Assembly (NCBI GenBank): GCA_002340925.1
Contig: DDMR01000022.1
Location: forward strand, 1-18,453
Source of the DNA: Actinobacteria bacterium UBA2541
GTDB taxonomy: Bacteria > Actinomycetota > Actinomycetes > Nanopelagicales > Nanopelagicaceae
DNA: 18,453 bases
Direction of reading: 5' to 3'
Program-made: the position numbers and the translations under genes
Shown: positions 8,529-15,634 of the stretch, in pieces
How the letters are laid out: each line of letters begins with the position of its first letter
How positions within the stretch are numbered: position 1 is the stretch's first letter
The notes under the pieces: generated by a model
The model's database searches: none
What the model saw: only the letters and a program-made list of their open reading frames with translations
What the model was told of the DNA's origin: nothing

Positions 8529-8613
8529 GGTCAAAAATCAGTCTTTTCTAAACTTTCCAACTAATCACCAAGCCTGAATTCGAATAGCGGTGGTATCGGA
8601 GGGGCGCTACTGC

Positions 8614-8619
8614 TAGCGT
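8614..8619 (+). promoter_or_regulatory. -10 element TAGCGT of the secreted HExxH protein gene
   Basis: TAGCGT fits TANNNT and ends 7 bases before the ATG at 8627. This decides the start: the in-frame TTG at 8621 would lie upstream of the predicted transcription start. A GGAGGGG at 8598-8604 is 22 bases from the ATG, too far for a ribosome-binding site. Confidence 0.55.
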
Positions 8620-8626
8620 TTTGCCC

Positions 8627-10999
8627 ATGCGCGCCAGATTCCTTTTACTAACTGCAGCAATATTTGCTGGTGTTTTAGTTGCTCCGGCATCTGCGCTGCC
8701 AAGCTTGGTTAAGTCGATTGATGCACCTTGGGTTTATTTCTATGCTGATGGTTCTAGCGGAAAACAAATCGTTAAAGATCCAATCCCCCGGGCTTATGCG
8801 GTGGACAAATCCTTAGTAAAGAGTTCGTTCAAGGTTGATTTCACTACGACTCCAGCGATTTATCACCCAGCAATTAACGTTGCGGTTGACATTTGGTCTC
8901 AGAATTTTGTCTCGAATGTCCCAGTAAAAGTAAAGGTCACCTGGGGGCGGCAATCGAGTTCAGCAATACTTGCAGCTGCATCGCCTGGAAAATTACATAA
9001 CAACTTTAAGAATATTCCTGATAGCGATCTTTGGTACGCCTCCGCTCTTGCTGATGCAATAGCTGGTGAAGACATCGAACCAACAATTGAAGAAGTATCA
9101 ATTCGTATTAATTCGACTAACGGTCCGATGTTGTATCTCGGTACCGATGGCAACTGCCCAAGTGATAAATATGATTTAGTCTCAATGATTTTGCATGAAA
9201 TGGCACATGGCCTTGGGTTTTTATCTAACGCAGATTACGACGATCTATATGGATACGGAAGTATTCAACAGCCAACGCCATTCGATGCATATGCTCAACT
9301 TCCGGATGGTCGTCGCCTAATGGATTTGGATTCTCCTTCTCTTGAATTAGGTACAGCACTAACGGAGCCACTTGTTTGGTCTGGTGCAAATGGAATTCGA
9401 GCAAATAACGGAATTAAGCCTCTGCTCTACACCCCATCACCATACGAAAGAGGTTCTTCAGTTAGCCATTTAGATGAAGATACTTTTGCAAATAGTGAAC
9501 GTGATGCAGTTATGTCACCTAACCTAAATAGAGGTGAGGTTTTTCACTCTCCTGGTCCGCTTCTTATCGCAATGTTTGAAGATTTGATGGCAAAGCCTCC
9601 GGTTGGGATTCCCTTTGGAATTCCAAGCGTGCCAAGAAATGTTAAAGCTCTGGTTGCTAGTAAATCTGCAATCATCAGCTTTGATCCACCAACAAATCAA
9701 CGAACCGCTCAAATTACTTCTTACATTATTACGGTAAATCAGACCGGCGTAGAAAAGTCTGTGACAACAAGCCCGGCAATTATCACTGGTCTAGCCAACG
9801 GAACTACATACTCATTTACCGTAAGAGCAAAGAATGCTGTGGGCATTTCAGTTGAAGCTACAACAAATGCCGTTATACCCCAAGCCCCTTGGAAGAAGAC
9901 CATTCTTGATTCAAGCGCCGATGGAAAATATTTTGCTACTGCTACCTATGCCGGAAAAACTGTAGTTGCTTATTCAGACACTCAGCGCGGAACCCTGAAA
10001 CTTGCGACTTGGAGCGGCAGGAAGTGGTTAATAAAGACTGTTGACGGAAATGGTTCACGCGGTGGAAGAACTAACAACAACGTGGCTGGAAGTATCTCGG
10101 TCTGCACAAATAAAATTGGAAAGACTGAATATTTAAATCTTTACTATGGGGATTTGACAGAGAAAGATTTACGAAGAGCCTCTTATAATGGCAAAAAGTG
10201 GAGTTTTGAAATTATTGATGGCAACGGGCCAGTAATCCAAAACTATAAAGAAGTTGACCGTGTGCGCACCGCCAGTGATGTGAGTGTTTCAAATGCCTGC
10301 GCAATTACTTCTGCTGGGGAACAGGTTTTTTATCGGGACGAAAGCCAAGGAATTTTACTTGGGGCCGTTCGTGATGGAAAAAATTGGCGATATGAAATTG
10401 TTGATGGTGATTCAGAATTAAATGACAGAACCTTGGGAGATGTCGCCTTCCATTTGAAAGCAATAACTATTGGAAATAGTGTGGATGTTTTCTATGATTC
10501 AGTTCTGTCAGTTAGCAATGTTGATAAAAGTGCCCAACGTGGTGAAATCCGAATCGCATCTCGCGATAGTGCATTTGCTGAAGATTGGCGGTATCAAACT
10601 GTGCTGCCAAGTGGTGGAAACACCGCTGTTGCTGGATATGACTTATCGGCAACTATAATTTCTAAAGTTATTTACACCGGCTGGTTAGGCGCATCCGGAA
10701 TTTCACTACCAAATCCAGATCAGATTCAGTGGAGCAGAATGGGTTCTGTTGCACCACCAAGTACTACTAAGACAGATTACTTTGGAACTCCCGGTGGTCC
10801 AATTGCGGTAGATAATGCGGCAATAATCTTTGGGTGCCTAGATCGCCTCTGTGCCTATAACAAAGGTGATAAGACAATCAACTTGATATCAAGTGGAAGT
10901 GTTAAAGGCGCTAAATCTGCAACTTGGATCACCATAAATAAGGTCAAGTTTGCTCTCGTAGCAAGTGATGGAAAATTGGCTCTCTTTAGAAAACCTTAA
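8627..10999 (+). CDS. Secreted HExxH protein with fibronectin III domain and C-terminal repeats
   Basis: A 790-residue exported protein. Residues 1-23 are a classical signal peptide ending in ASA before LPS. The first domain (to about residue 320) holds HEMAHGLGF (His190, Glu191, His194 counted from this ATG), the zinc site of gluzincin/metzincin-like proteases, preceded by MLYLGTDGNCP. The position where metzincins carry their third ligand is Ser, so any third ligand must be elsewhere. Residues about 330-425 form a fibronectin type III domain (PSVPRNVKALV, SYIITVN, GLANGTTYSFTVRAKNAVG). The rest contains at least three related units ending W-x5-VDG/IDG (GRKWLIKTVDGNG, GKKWSFEIIDGNG, GKNWRYEIVDGDS), suggesting a beta-propeller. 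A cell-surface protease or adhesin degrading or binding polymers is inferred. Own promoter; convergent with the next gene with one base between the stops. Confidence 0.85.
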   Translation: MRARFLLLTAAIFAGVLVAPASALPSLVKSIDAPWVYFYADGSSGKQIVKDPIPRAYAVDKSLVKSSFKVDFTTTPAIYHPAINVAVDIWSQNFVSNVPVKVKVTWGRQSSSAILAAASPGKLHNNFKNIPDSDLWYASALADAIAGEDIEPTIEEVSIRINSTNGPMLYLGTDGNCPSDKYDLVSMILHEMAHGLGFLSNADYDDLYGYGSIQQPTPFDAYAQLPDGRRLMDLDSPSLELGTALTEPLVWSGANGIRANNGIKPLLYTPSPYERGSSVSHLDEDTFANSERDAVMSPNLNRGEVFHSPGPLLIAMFEDLMAKPPVGIPFGIPSVPRNVKALVASKSAIISFDPPTNQRTAQITSYIITVNQTGVEKSVTTSPAIITGLANGTTYSFTVRAKNAVGISVEATTNAVIPQAPWKKTILDSSADGKYFATATYAGKTVVAYSDTQRGTLKLATWSGRKWLIKTVDGNGSRGGRTNNNVAGSISVCTNKIGKTEYLNLYYGDLTEKDLRRASYNGKKWSFEIIDGNGPVIQNYKEVDRVRTASDVSVSNACAITSAGEQVFYRDESQGILLGAVRDGKNWRYEIVDGDSELNDRTLGDVAFHLKAITIGNSVDVFYDSVLSVSNVDKSAQRGEIRIASRDSAFAEDWRYQTVLPSGGNTAVAGYDLSATIISKVIYTGWLGASGISLPNPDQIQWSRMGSVAPPSTTKTDYFGTPGGPIAVDNAAIIFGCLDRLCAYNKGDKTINLISSGSVKGAKSATWITINKVKFALVASDGKLALFRKP

Positions 11000-11000
11000 A

Positions 11001-11963
11001 TCAACCCATATTCGAAAGTAAGTGAACTTGATTAACTGAATTAACCTCTACTAAAACTGCAACTCCAATGCCAGATTGCCACAATACTTTCTTCACCTTT
11101 CCAGGTAGAGAGTTTGCGGCGAGCGCCTTACCTTTCTTTGTATATTTCACAACCACTGGTGTCGGTTTCTTTGCTCGCCAACTTGGGATATCAATAATCG
11201 TTGTTTTTGAGATAAAACTCGTAATTCTGTTTGGACCAGCCTTTATTCGCTCGATTGCTGGAGATTTTGGAGTCAGGATTTTTCCAATTGTTATTTCGGA
11301 AAATACTCCAGTCAAGCTTGCGGAAATTGAAAATTGTTCGGTTCGTTCCCGTTCCGTGAGGCTGCCGACAATCTTTAAGCTAGCCCCACTTAATATGATT
11401 GCTGTAGGTGCAATAAGCCCATTTACATCGCTGAAATAAGTCTGAGAAATCTCGCCATTAAATCCTATTTTCCAGAGAGCTAACCGATTTAAAGTATTCT
11501 GAGGTGTAACCACATTTTCAGCAGTGACGGAATCTAAATTTACGGCCGAAGCGTCGATAGCCACAGTTATGGTATCCGTTGGCTGCGAAGTTGCACCTAC
11601 TACCCAGAAAAATCCTTCACGATCTCTTGTTACTGCGGTGGCAATGTCATCATTTGAACTGCCTAATCGTAGATTCCAAATTAATTTTTTACTTCGGTCG
11701 AAAGCGGAGATAAAGCCATCACTTCCACCTAGGGTTGGTGATGTCACAAAATCCGTTAATCCACTTTCTACAGTCCCCACTACTGCTAATAAATTTGAAT
11801 TAAGTGCAATATCTGAAATTTGATCACCAGAACCGGCTGGTGAAACTGCAGTTATTGCCGGCTTTGAGGGCAGAACTTTGATTGCAGCCGCAGCGGTTGG
11901 TGAGATTATGGATAAGGAAATAACTAAGGCCAAAGCCCAGAACTTAACCGCTCTTTTAGGCAA
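11001..11963 (-). CDS. Secreted propeller-like protein of unknown function
   Basis: A 320-residue exported protein whose N-terminus has basic residues, a hydrophobic core and an Ala-rich end (PTAAAA) typical of a signal peptide. The mature part has stretches such as GSGDQISDIALNSNLLAVVGTVES and GGSDGFISAFDRSKKLIWNLRLGSSNDDIATAV, in which an aromatic/WNLRLGSSNDD segment is followed by a (V/W)VVGAT or VVGTV strand. This recalls SBBP-type (seven-bladed propeller) repeats, but only two clear units are visible and the assignment is tentative. No catalytic motif is recognised. The start overlaps the end of proC by 8 bases, so it is translated from the proC mRNA; a metabolic link is not implied. Confidence 0.75.
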   Translation of the reverse strand: MPKRAVKFWALALVISLSIISPTAAAAIKVLPSKPAITAVSPAGSGDQISDIALNSNLLAVVGTVESGLTDFVTSPTLGGSDGFISAFDRSKKLIWNLRLGSSNDDIATAVTRDREGFFWVVGATSQPTDTITVAIDASAVNLDSVTAENVVTPQNTLNRLALWKIGFNGEISQTYFSDVNGLIAPTAIILSGASLKIVGSLTERERTEQFSISASLTGVFSEITIGKILTPKSPAIERIKAGPNRITSFISKTTIIDIPSWRAKKPTPVVVKYTKKGKALAANSLPGKVKKVLWQSGIGVAVLVEVNSVNQVHLLSNMG

Positions 11964-12780
11964 GTTCTTGTGACCGATCTCGTGCGGCGGTCATGGCTCT
12001 TGTAACAATCTCACCGAGGTTAGCTTCGCTAAAAACCTTTAGGGCAGCTGCAGTCGTTCCATTTGGGCTTGTTACATTCTCACGTAAAGTCGTAGCACTT
12101 TTCCCTGATTGTTCTAGCATCGCTGCCGAACCAGCCATAGTTTGAATTGCAAGCGTTGTCGCCTGATCCTTAGATAAACCAAGTGAAATACCAGACTTAA
12201 TCATCTCTTCGACAAATGCAAAGAAGTAGGCTGGACCTGATCCACTGAGAGCGGTAACCGCATCTTGCAGTTTTTCCTCAATAGAAATAACTTTCCCGCA
12301 GGTAGCTAGAAATGCTGATACAAATTGAGCCTGCTCGGTGTTCACGCTTTTACCGAGTGAAATTGCAGCCATACCGAGACCGATCAAAGTTGGGGTATTT
12401 GGCATTACCCGGATAATCGAAATATTCGATCCGACTATTTCGCTCACGAAATCAGTGGTTTTCCCGGCGGCAAATGAAACTAGTGTCGCACTCTTATTTA
12501 GGTCTGCTCCGATTGAAACTAGCAACTGTTCCAAATCCTGTGGCTTAACTACTAACAAAATTACATCACTACTTTTGGCCAATTCGGTGAGATCAACTTC
12601 TCTAGCGCCATATTTACTAGAAATTTCTCGAGCTCTATCAGCACGCTTCTCGGTAAAGACTATTTGAGCTTTGGGAAATCTTGAAGATACAAGCCCGGAG
12701 ATGAGCGCTTCTCCCATAACACCAACACCGATTAAACCAACTTGAAATTTTGATTTAGAGAGTGAAGCTTGTTCTGACAT
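11956..12780 (-). CDS. proC: Pyrroline-5-carboxylate reductase
   Basis: ProC catalyses the last step of proline synthesis, reducing 1-pyrroline-5-carboxylate with NAD(P)H in the cytoplasm. The 274-residue protein begins with a short extension, then the Rossmann motif GVGVMGEAL (glycines 18, 20, 23). VMPNTPTLIGLGM (126-138) and LSGSGPAYFFAFVEEM (178-193), with the ending RENVTSPNGTTAAAL (233-247), are signature segments of the family and build the active site and dimer. Length is normal. A TAGGCT -10 box 6 bases upstream of the ATG predicts a leaderless transcript that also covers the downstream secreted protein gene. Divergent from the cysteine-rich protein gene with 81 bases between. Confidence 0.96.
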   Translation of the reverse strand: MSEQASLSKSKFQVGLIGVGVMGEALISGLVSSRFPKAQIVFTEKRADRAREISSKYGAREVDLTELAKSSDVILLVVKPQDLEQLLVSIGADLNKSATLVSFAAGKTTDFVSEIVGSNISIIRVMPNTPTLIGLGMAAISLGKSVNTEQAQFVSAFLATCGKVISIEEKLQDAVTALSGSGPAYFFAFVEEMIKSGISLGLSKDQATTLAIQTMAGSAAMLEQSGKSATTLRENVTSPNGTTAAALKVFSEANLGEIVTRAMTAARDRSQELA

Positions 12781-12786
12781 AAGAGA

Positions 12787-12792
12787 AGCCTA
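12787..12792 (-). promoter_or_regulatory. -10 element TAGGCT of proC
   Basis: TAGGCT on the minus strand (TANNNT) ends 6 bases before the proC ATG. The same hexamer is used for the divergent gene at 12862. Confidence 0.58.
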
Positions 12793-12847
12793 CCTAAAGC
12801 CGCCTTCTCCCTGCTTAACCAGATGTGCTTATTTAATGAATAAGCCT

Positions 12848-12853
12848 TAGGCT
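12848..12853 (+). promoter_or_regulatory. -10 element TAGGCT of the cysteine-rich protein gene
   Basis: TAGGCT ends 8 bases before the ATG at 12862. It forms the right half of a short imperfect palindrome AGCCTTAGGCT (12843-12853), a possible but unproven operator. Confidence 0.5.
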
Positions 12854-12861
12854 CTGTCACT

Positions 12862-13680
12862 ATGCCTGAGGTAAAACCAAATTTCGCACGTGACTGGGTC
12901 GAATTCAATGATCCCGCAAAGCCCGAAGAGCTCTATAAATGTGACCTTACTTGGCTCACTTCGTATTGGACATGCATTTATGGTTCTGGTTGCTGTGGAA
13001 TTGATGCGGATAAGCCAGACGCTGGATGTTGTTCTGACGGCGCTTACTATTCAGATGAAGATGATGAGAAGAGAACTCTTGAAGTTGCAAAGCGTTTAAC
13101 TCGTGATATGTGGCAATACTTCGATGAAGCTCAGCCGAAGAAGGCAAAAGGAAAGATGCAAATCTCCGAAGTTGGTTTAGATAGAGATCGCAAAACTCGG
13201 AAAATTGATGACTCATGTATATTTTTAAATCGCAAAGGTCATAGCGCACCTGGCTTTACTGGTGATTTTGGTTGTGTGCTTCACCATTTAGCACAGAAAG
13301 AAGATATTCACTTCGTAGAAACCAAGCCAGATGTTTGTTGGCAACTTCCAATTCGCAGAAGTTTTGAACAACGCGAATTTGGTGAACAAGAAATAACTGT
13401 AAATGTAATTGGTGAATATGAACGCCTAGCTTGGGGAGATGGTGGCGCAGAATTTGATTGGTATTGCACAAGCAATACCGAGGCTCATGTTGGTAGAGAA
13501 CCAGTTTATGTCTCAAACAAAGTTGAACTGATTGCACTTATGGGTGAGCCAGCTTATTCAGTCTTAAAATTCCACTGTGATAATCGAATGGAAGCAATCC
13601 TGGCCGCACGCAAAGAGCAGAAAAAACGCGAATTACCGCTATTTATAATCCATCCAGCCACTGTCGAGGCCCGTAAGTAG
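12862..13680 (+). CDS. Cysteine-rich protein of unknown function, possibly metal/Fe-S binding (YkgJ-like pattern)
   Basis: A 272-residue cytoplasmic protein with eleven cysteines: Cys27, 38, 44, 45, 56, 57, 119, 138, 159, 202 and 239. Motifs are CDLTWLTSYWTC, GSGCCGIDADKPDAGCC, an acidic SDEDDEKR, SCIFLNRKG, GCVLHHLA and KPDVCWQLPIRR. A clustered CC pair followed by C-x-FL, GC-x-LH and P-x-x-C-x-x-x-P is the order seen in the YkgJ-type zinc- or iron-chelating domain, so binding of a metal or cluster is a fair inference. I do not recognise a named function and none should be assumed. No signal peptide or membrane segment. Transcribed alone from a probable leaderless promoter, divergent from proC; its stop abuts the stop of blh (no gap). 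Confidence 0.88.
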   Translation: MPEVKPNFARDWVEFNDPAKPEELYKCDLTWLTSYWTCIYGSGCCGIDADKPDAGCCSDGAYYSDEDDEKRTLEVAKRLTRDMWQYFDEAQPKKAKGKMQISEVGLDRDRKTRKIDDSCIFLNRKGHSAPGFTGDFGCVLHHLAQKEDIHFVETKPDVCWQLPIRRSFEQREFGEQEITVNVIGEYERLAWGDGGAEFDWYCTSNTEAHVGREPVYVSNKVELIALMGEPAYSVLKFHCDNRMEAILAARKEQKKRELPLFIIHPATVEARK

Positions 13681-14634
13681 TTAGTTTAAGGCGCTTCGAT
13701 CTATCTTTGAAGTCACCAACATGTGCGGGACTGTGAGCGCCCAAACAACAACGAGTAAATACCACAAATAGCTTGCATCAATATTGCTGGTATCAATGGC
13801 TGCAATTACTAGTGCCACGGCGATGGTTCCAAAGAGTGCAGGTAAACCAGGTTTAACTGCAGACATGAACGAACCAATCGGATTATTTCTTTCCGCAGCG
13901 CTCTTTGACTTAGGCAATATCAGAGTCAATCTTGCGGTATGTCGCATCGCATGCCAGCAACCGAAATAAACTGCGAAAGCTACTAAGGGTGGTGCAACTA
14001 GAGCTAGGGCTGCTAGAACCGCTAAATCAAGAACTTCCCTAAACCTTTTTTCATTAATTAGTAGAGCTAAAGTCGTAACAAAGAAAAATGCAATTAGGAA
14101 TTTAAGTTGGGGGGCGATATTCGATGCCCAATCAATTAGGAGCGGATTAATCTCTCGCAGCGCACTCGTAGTTGAATCTTTTAGCAGCGGGATTAAAACT
14201 GGAATTGCTCCAGATGTAATCGCGAACGCATTCTGGGTTTTTGGTTTCATTCGGCGGCGACTAGTTAGTCGATCCTGTTCAGCAATAAATGCTGCATCTC
14301 CAAAACCAAAATGAAAGGCGCTCATCACTAAAACCAATTGGAAGCCAAGCTTATTCCAGTGCAAAATAGCCAGAACTGCAAGAACAGCAATCGCGACATA
14401 GATGAAGATTAAGAGCGCTAATTTCGGCTTAGAAGTTGCTGGTAAGGCCACAAGATGATCGACCGCTCCGTGCGGAATTCCGATTGCCAGCGCCAAAACA
14501 GCTAACCCAACCTGCCAACCTAAACTCTCTCCAAAATTAAAGAGAATAAATAGCCCAGAAATAATGATGGCACTAATAGCAGCAAGAGTAGAGAAGCTGC
14601 GAACTGAATTAAAAACTGATTTAGCACCATTCAC
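13681..14634 (-). CDS. blh: Brp/Blh-family beta-carotene 15,15'-dioxygenase (retinal-forming)
   Basis: An integral membrane oxygenase that splits beta-carotene into two retinal molecules, supplying the opsin chromophore. The 317-residue protein has about eight hydrophobic segments. Conserved histidines lie in GIPHGAVDHL (His55, His60), SAFHFGFGD (His108) and FGCWHAMRHTARL (His228, His232), with His304 near the end; four of these are the expected iron ligands of the Brp/Blh family. The start is GTG at 14634, chosen because a near-consensus -10 (TATACT) ends 6 bases upstream, implying a leaderless mRNA. It lies divergent from crtYc with 45 bases between and 1 kb from the opsin, so retinal supply and use are clustered. 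Retinal formation by this protein is inferred from family and context. Confidence 0.93.
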   Translation of the reverse strand: MNGAKSVFNSVRSFSTLAAISAIIISGLFILFNFGESLGWQVGLAVLALAIGIPHGAVDHLVALPATSKPKLALLIFIYVAIAVLAVLAILHWNKLGFQLVLVMSAFHFGFGDAAFIAEQDRLTSRRRMKPKTQNAFAITSGAIPVLIPLLKDSTTSALREINPLLIDWASNIAPQLKFLIAFFFVTTLALLINEKRFREVLDLAVLAALALVAPPLVAFAVYFGCWHAMRHTARLTLILPKSKSAAERNNPIGSFMSAVKPGLPALFGTIAVALVIAAIDTSNIDASYLWYLLVVVWALTVPHMLVTSKIDRSALN

Positions 14635-14640
14635 GGGACT

Positions 14641-14646
14641 AGTATA
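14641..14646 (-). promoter_or_regulatory. -10 element TATACT of blh
   Basis: TATACT (five of six to TATAAT) on the minus strand ends 6 bases before the GTG start codon of blh, predicting a leaderless GTG-initiated transcript. Confidence 0.68.
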
Positions 14647-14667
14647 TGAACCACCTTAAGCAGTATT

Positions 14668-14672
14668 GGGAG
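14668..14672 (+). promoter_or_regulatory. Ribosome-binding site GGGAG of crtYc
   Basis: GGGAG lies 7 bases before the GTG at 14680, a good Shine-Dalgarno spacing, and supports that GTG over the in-frame ATG at 14704. No TANNNT box sits at leaderless distance here. Confidence 0.5.
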
Positions 14673-14679
14673 AATTACT

Positions 14680-15015
14680 GTGCTGAAATTTGCGTATGTA
14701 GCAATGCTCACTTTCACCGTTGTTGCTTCATTCTGGCTCGAATTAGCTCTCAAGATTAGAGTTTTAAAACGGATTAAGCGGGCGCTGATGAGCATTATTC
14801 CGATAGCGATTCTCTTTCTTATCTGGGATGCATACGCGGTTGCAAATGGACACTGGGATTTTGATCCAGATCAAGTTCTTGGAATTTATGGACCATTTGG
14901 AATTCCACTTGAAGAGTATCTCTTCTTTATCATCGTTCCAATGGCAGCAATCATGACGATAGAAGGCGTGCGCAGCGTTAAGAAGCATTGGACCGTTGGG
15001 GATGAGCAGAAATGA
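14680..15015 (+). CDS. crtYc: Lycopene cyclase subunit CrtYc
   Basis: A 111-residue membrane protein with the heterodimeric lycopene cyclase domain. It has three hydrophobic segments and the signature P-L-E-E-Y-L-F-F (Pro76, Glu78, Glu79), the P-x-E-(E/D)-x-x-F motif with catalytic acid residues. With CrtYd it converts the psi ends of lycopene into beta-ionone rings, giving beta-carotene. GTG start with a GGGAG ribosome-binding site. It overlaps crtYd by 4 bases (ATGA), so the subunits are made together. Epsilon or C50-type cyclases (CrtYe/Yf) share this fold, but the neighbouring blh, which needs beta-carotene, favours the beta-cyclase. Confidence 0.9.
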   Translation: MLKFAYVAMLTFTVVASFWLELALKIRVLKRIKRALMSIIPIAILFLIWDAYAVANGHWDFDPDQVLGIYGPFGIPLEEYLFFIIVPMAAIMTIEGVRSVKKHWTVGDEQK

Positions 15016-15320
15016 TCTATAGCGACATTGCAATTGTTGGTGTGATATTCGCGGTGTTCTTCGACCTTTACGGAGTGAAGACTGTGCTACTTACAAGACG
15101 AGTGTTCTGGACTTCATATGCAATCATTGTTCCGTTTCAATTAATAACTAATTGGTGGCTAACATCACGGGAAATCGTTACCTATAACCCAGATGGAATT
15201 ATTGGAACACGAGTTGCTGGTGCACCGATCGAAGATCTGCTCTTTGGCTTTGCCTTAGTTCTATCTACTATGAGCCTCTGGGTTTACTGGGGTCGTAAAG
15301 GCGTCCAACCTAAAAATTAA
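15012..15320 (+). CDS. crtYd: Lycopene cyclase subunit CrtYd
   Basis: The second half of the split lycopene cyclase, 102 residues with three membrane segments. Its signature is A-P-I-E-D-L-L-F (Pro72, Glu74, Asp75), paired with the motif of CrtYc; together the two subunits equal the fused cyclase domain of archaeal and fungal enzymes. Translation starts at ATG inside the crtYc stop (ATGA overlap). The stop overlaps the convergent 78-residue membrane protein gene by 4 bases. No phytoene synthase, desaturase or GGPP synthase gene is in the window, so lycopene is made by genes elsewhere. Confidence 0.9.
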   Translation: MIYSDIAIVGVIFAVFFDLYGVKTVLLTRRVFWTSYAIIVPFQLITNWWLTSREIVTYNPDGIIGTRVAGAPIEDLLFGFALVLSTMSLWVYWGRKGVQPKN

Positions 15321-15553
15321 TTAATTGCAGCAAAGAGAATCGCGGCAAGACCAATAACTATTGAAATCTTCTGTGCAGTCTTTGTGTTAAGCGCTGCGGC
15401 AGTTTTTGGAATAAAGCTTAGAATCAAAATTACCGCACCAGGTGTAAGAATTATGACGCTATTCCTTACAACGTCCGGTTCTCCAGTTTGATAACGCAAA
15501 TTCAATAAACCAATAGCAACTAGTAAATATCCACCCCACCGGTAATTTGTCAT
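15317..15553 (-). CDS. Small membrane protein of unknown function next to the opsin
   Basis: A 78-residue hydrophobic protein that I do not recognise. It shows probable membrane segments at about 8-20, 30-49 (NSVIILTPGAVILILSFIP) and 60-77 (ISIVIGLAAILFAA), with basic residues between the last two. It reads like a genuine gene: an ATG with a TACCCT -10 box 5 bases upstream, a frame filling the space exactly between the opsin terminator and crtYd, and a 4-base stop overlap with crtYd. It lies downstream of the opsin on the same strand but after a strong terminator, so it is probably expressed separately. An accessory role for the rhodopsin or carotenoid system is suggested only by position. 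Confidence 0.72.
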   Translation of the reverse strand: MTNYRWGGYLLVAIGLLNLRYQTGEPDVVRNSVIILTPGAVILILSFIPKTAAALNTKTAQKISIVIGLAAILFAAIN

Positions 15554-15558
15554 GGTTA

Positions 15559-15564
15559 AGGGTA
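15559..15564 (-). promoter_or_regulatory. -10 element TACCCT of the 78-residue membrane protein gene
   Basis: TACCCT (TANNNT) on the minus strand ends 5 bases before the ATG at 15553, implying a leaderless or near-leaderless transcript. It lies just beyond the opsin terminator, so the gene appears to have its own start. Confidence 0.5.
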
Positions 15565-15577
15565 TCCCTTTCGCAAC

Positions 15578-15610
15578 AAAAAAATGGGGGCACCATCTCT
15601 GGCGCCCCCA
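15578..15610 (-). terminator. Intrinsic terminator of the actinorhodopsin gene
   Basis: On the minus strand a 9-pair stem (GGGGGCGCC with GGTGCCCCC, one G-T pair) closes a 6-base loop AGAGAT and is followed by A and seven T. The stem occupies 15586-15609 and the T run 15578-15584. It begins 25 bases after the opsin stop. This is the only strong intrinsic terminator I find in the window. Confidence 0.93.
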
Positions 15611-15634
15611 AATTTCTTGATTCTTTAGATCAGA

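Noticed and set aside
8621..8626. TTG at 8621 as the start of the secreted protein
   Set aside because: The TAGCGT -10 box places the transcript start near 8627, and the signal peptide reads well from the ATG; no ribosome-binding site serves the TTG.
11068..11439. Open frame of 123 codons on the plus strand
   Set aside because: It lies fully antisense to the secreted protein gene at 11001-11963, which has a signal peptide and coupling to proC; no start signals of its own.
14676..14681. TACTGT as a -10 box for crtYc
   Set aside because: It overlaps the GTG start codon itself; the GGGAG motif explains the start better.
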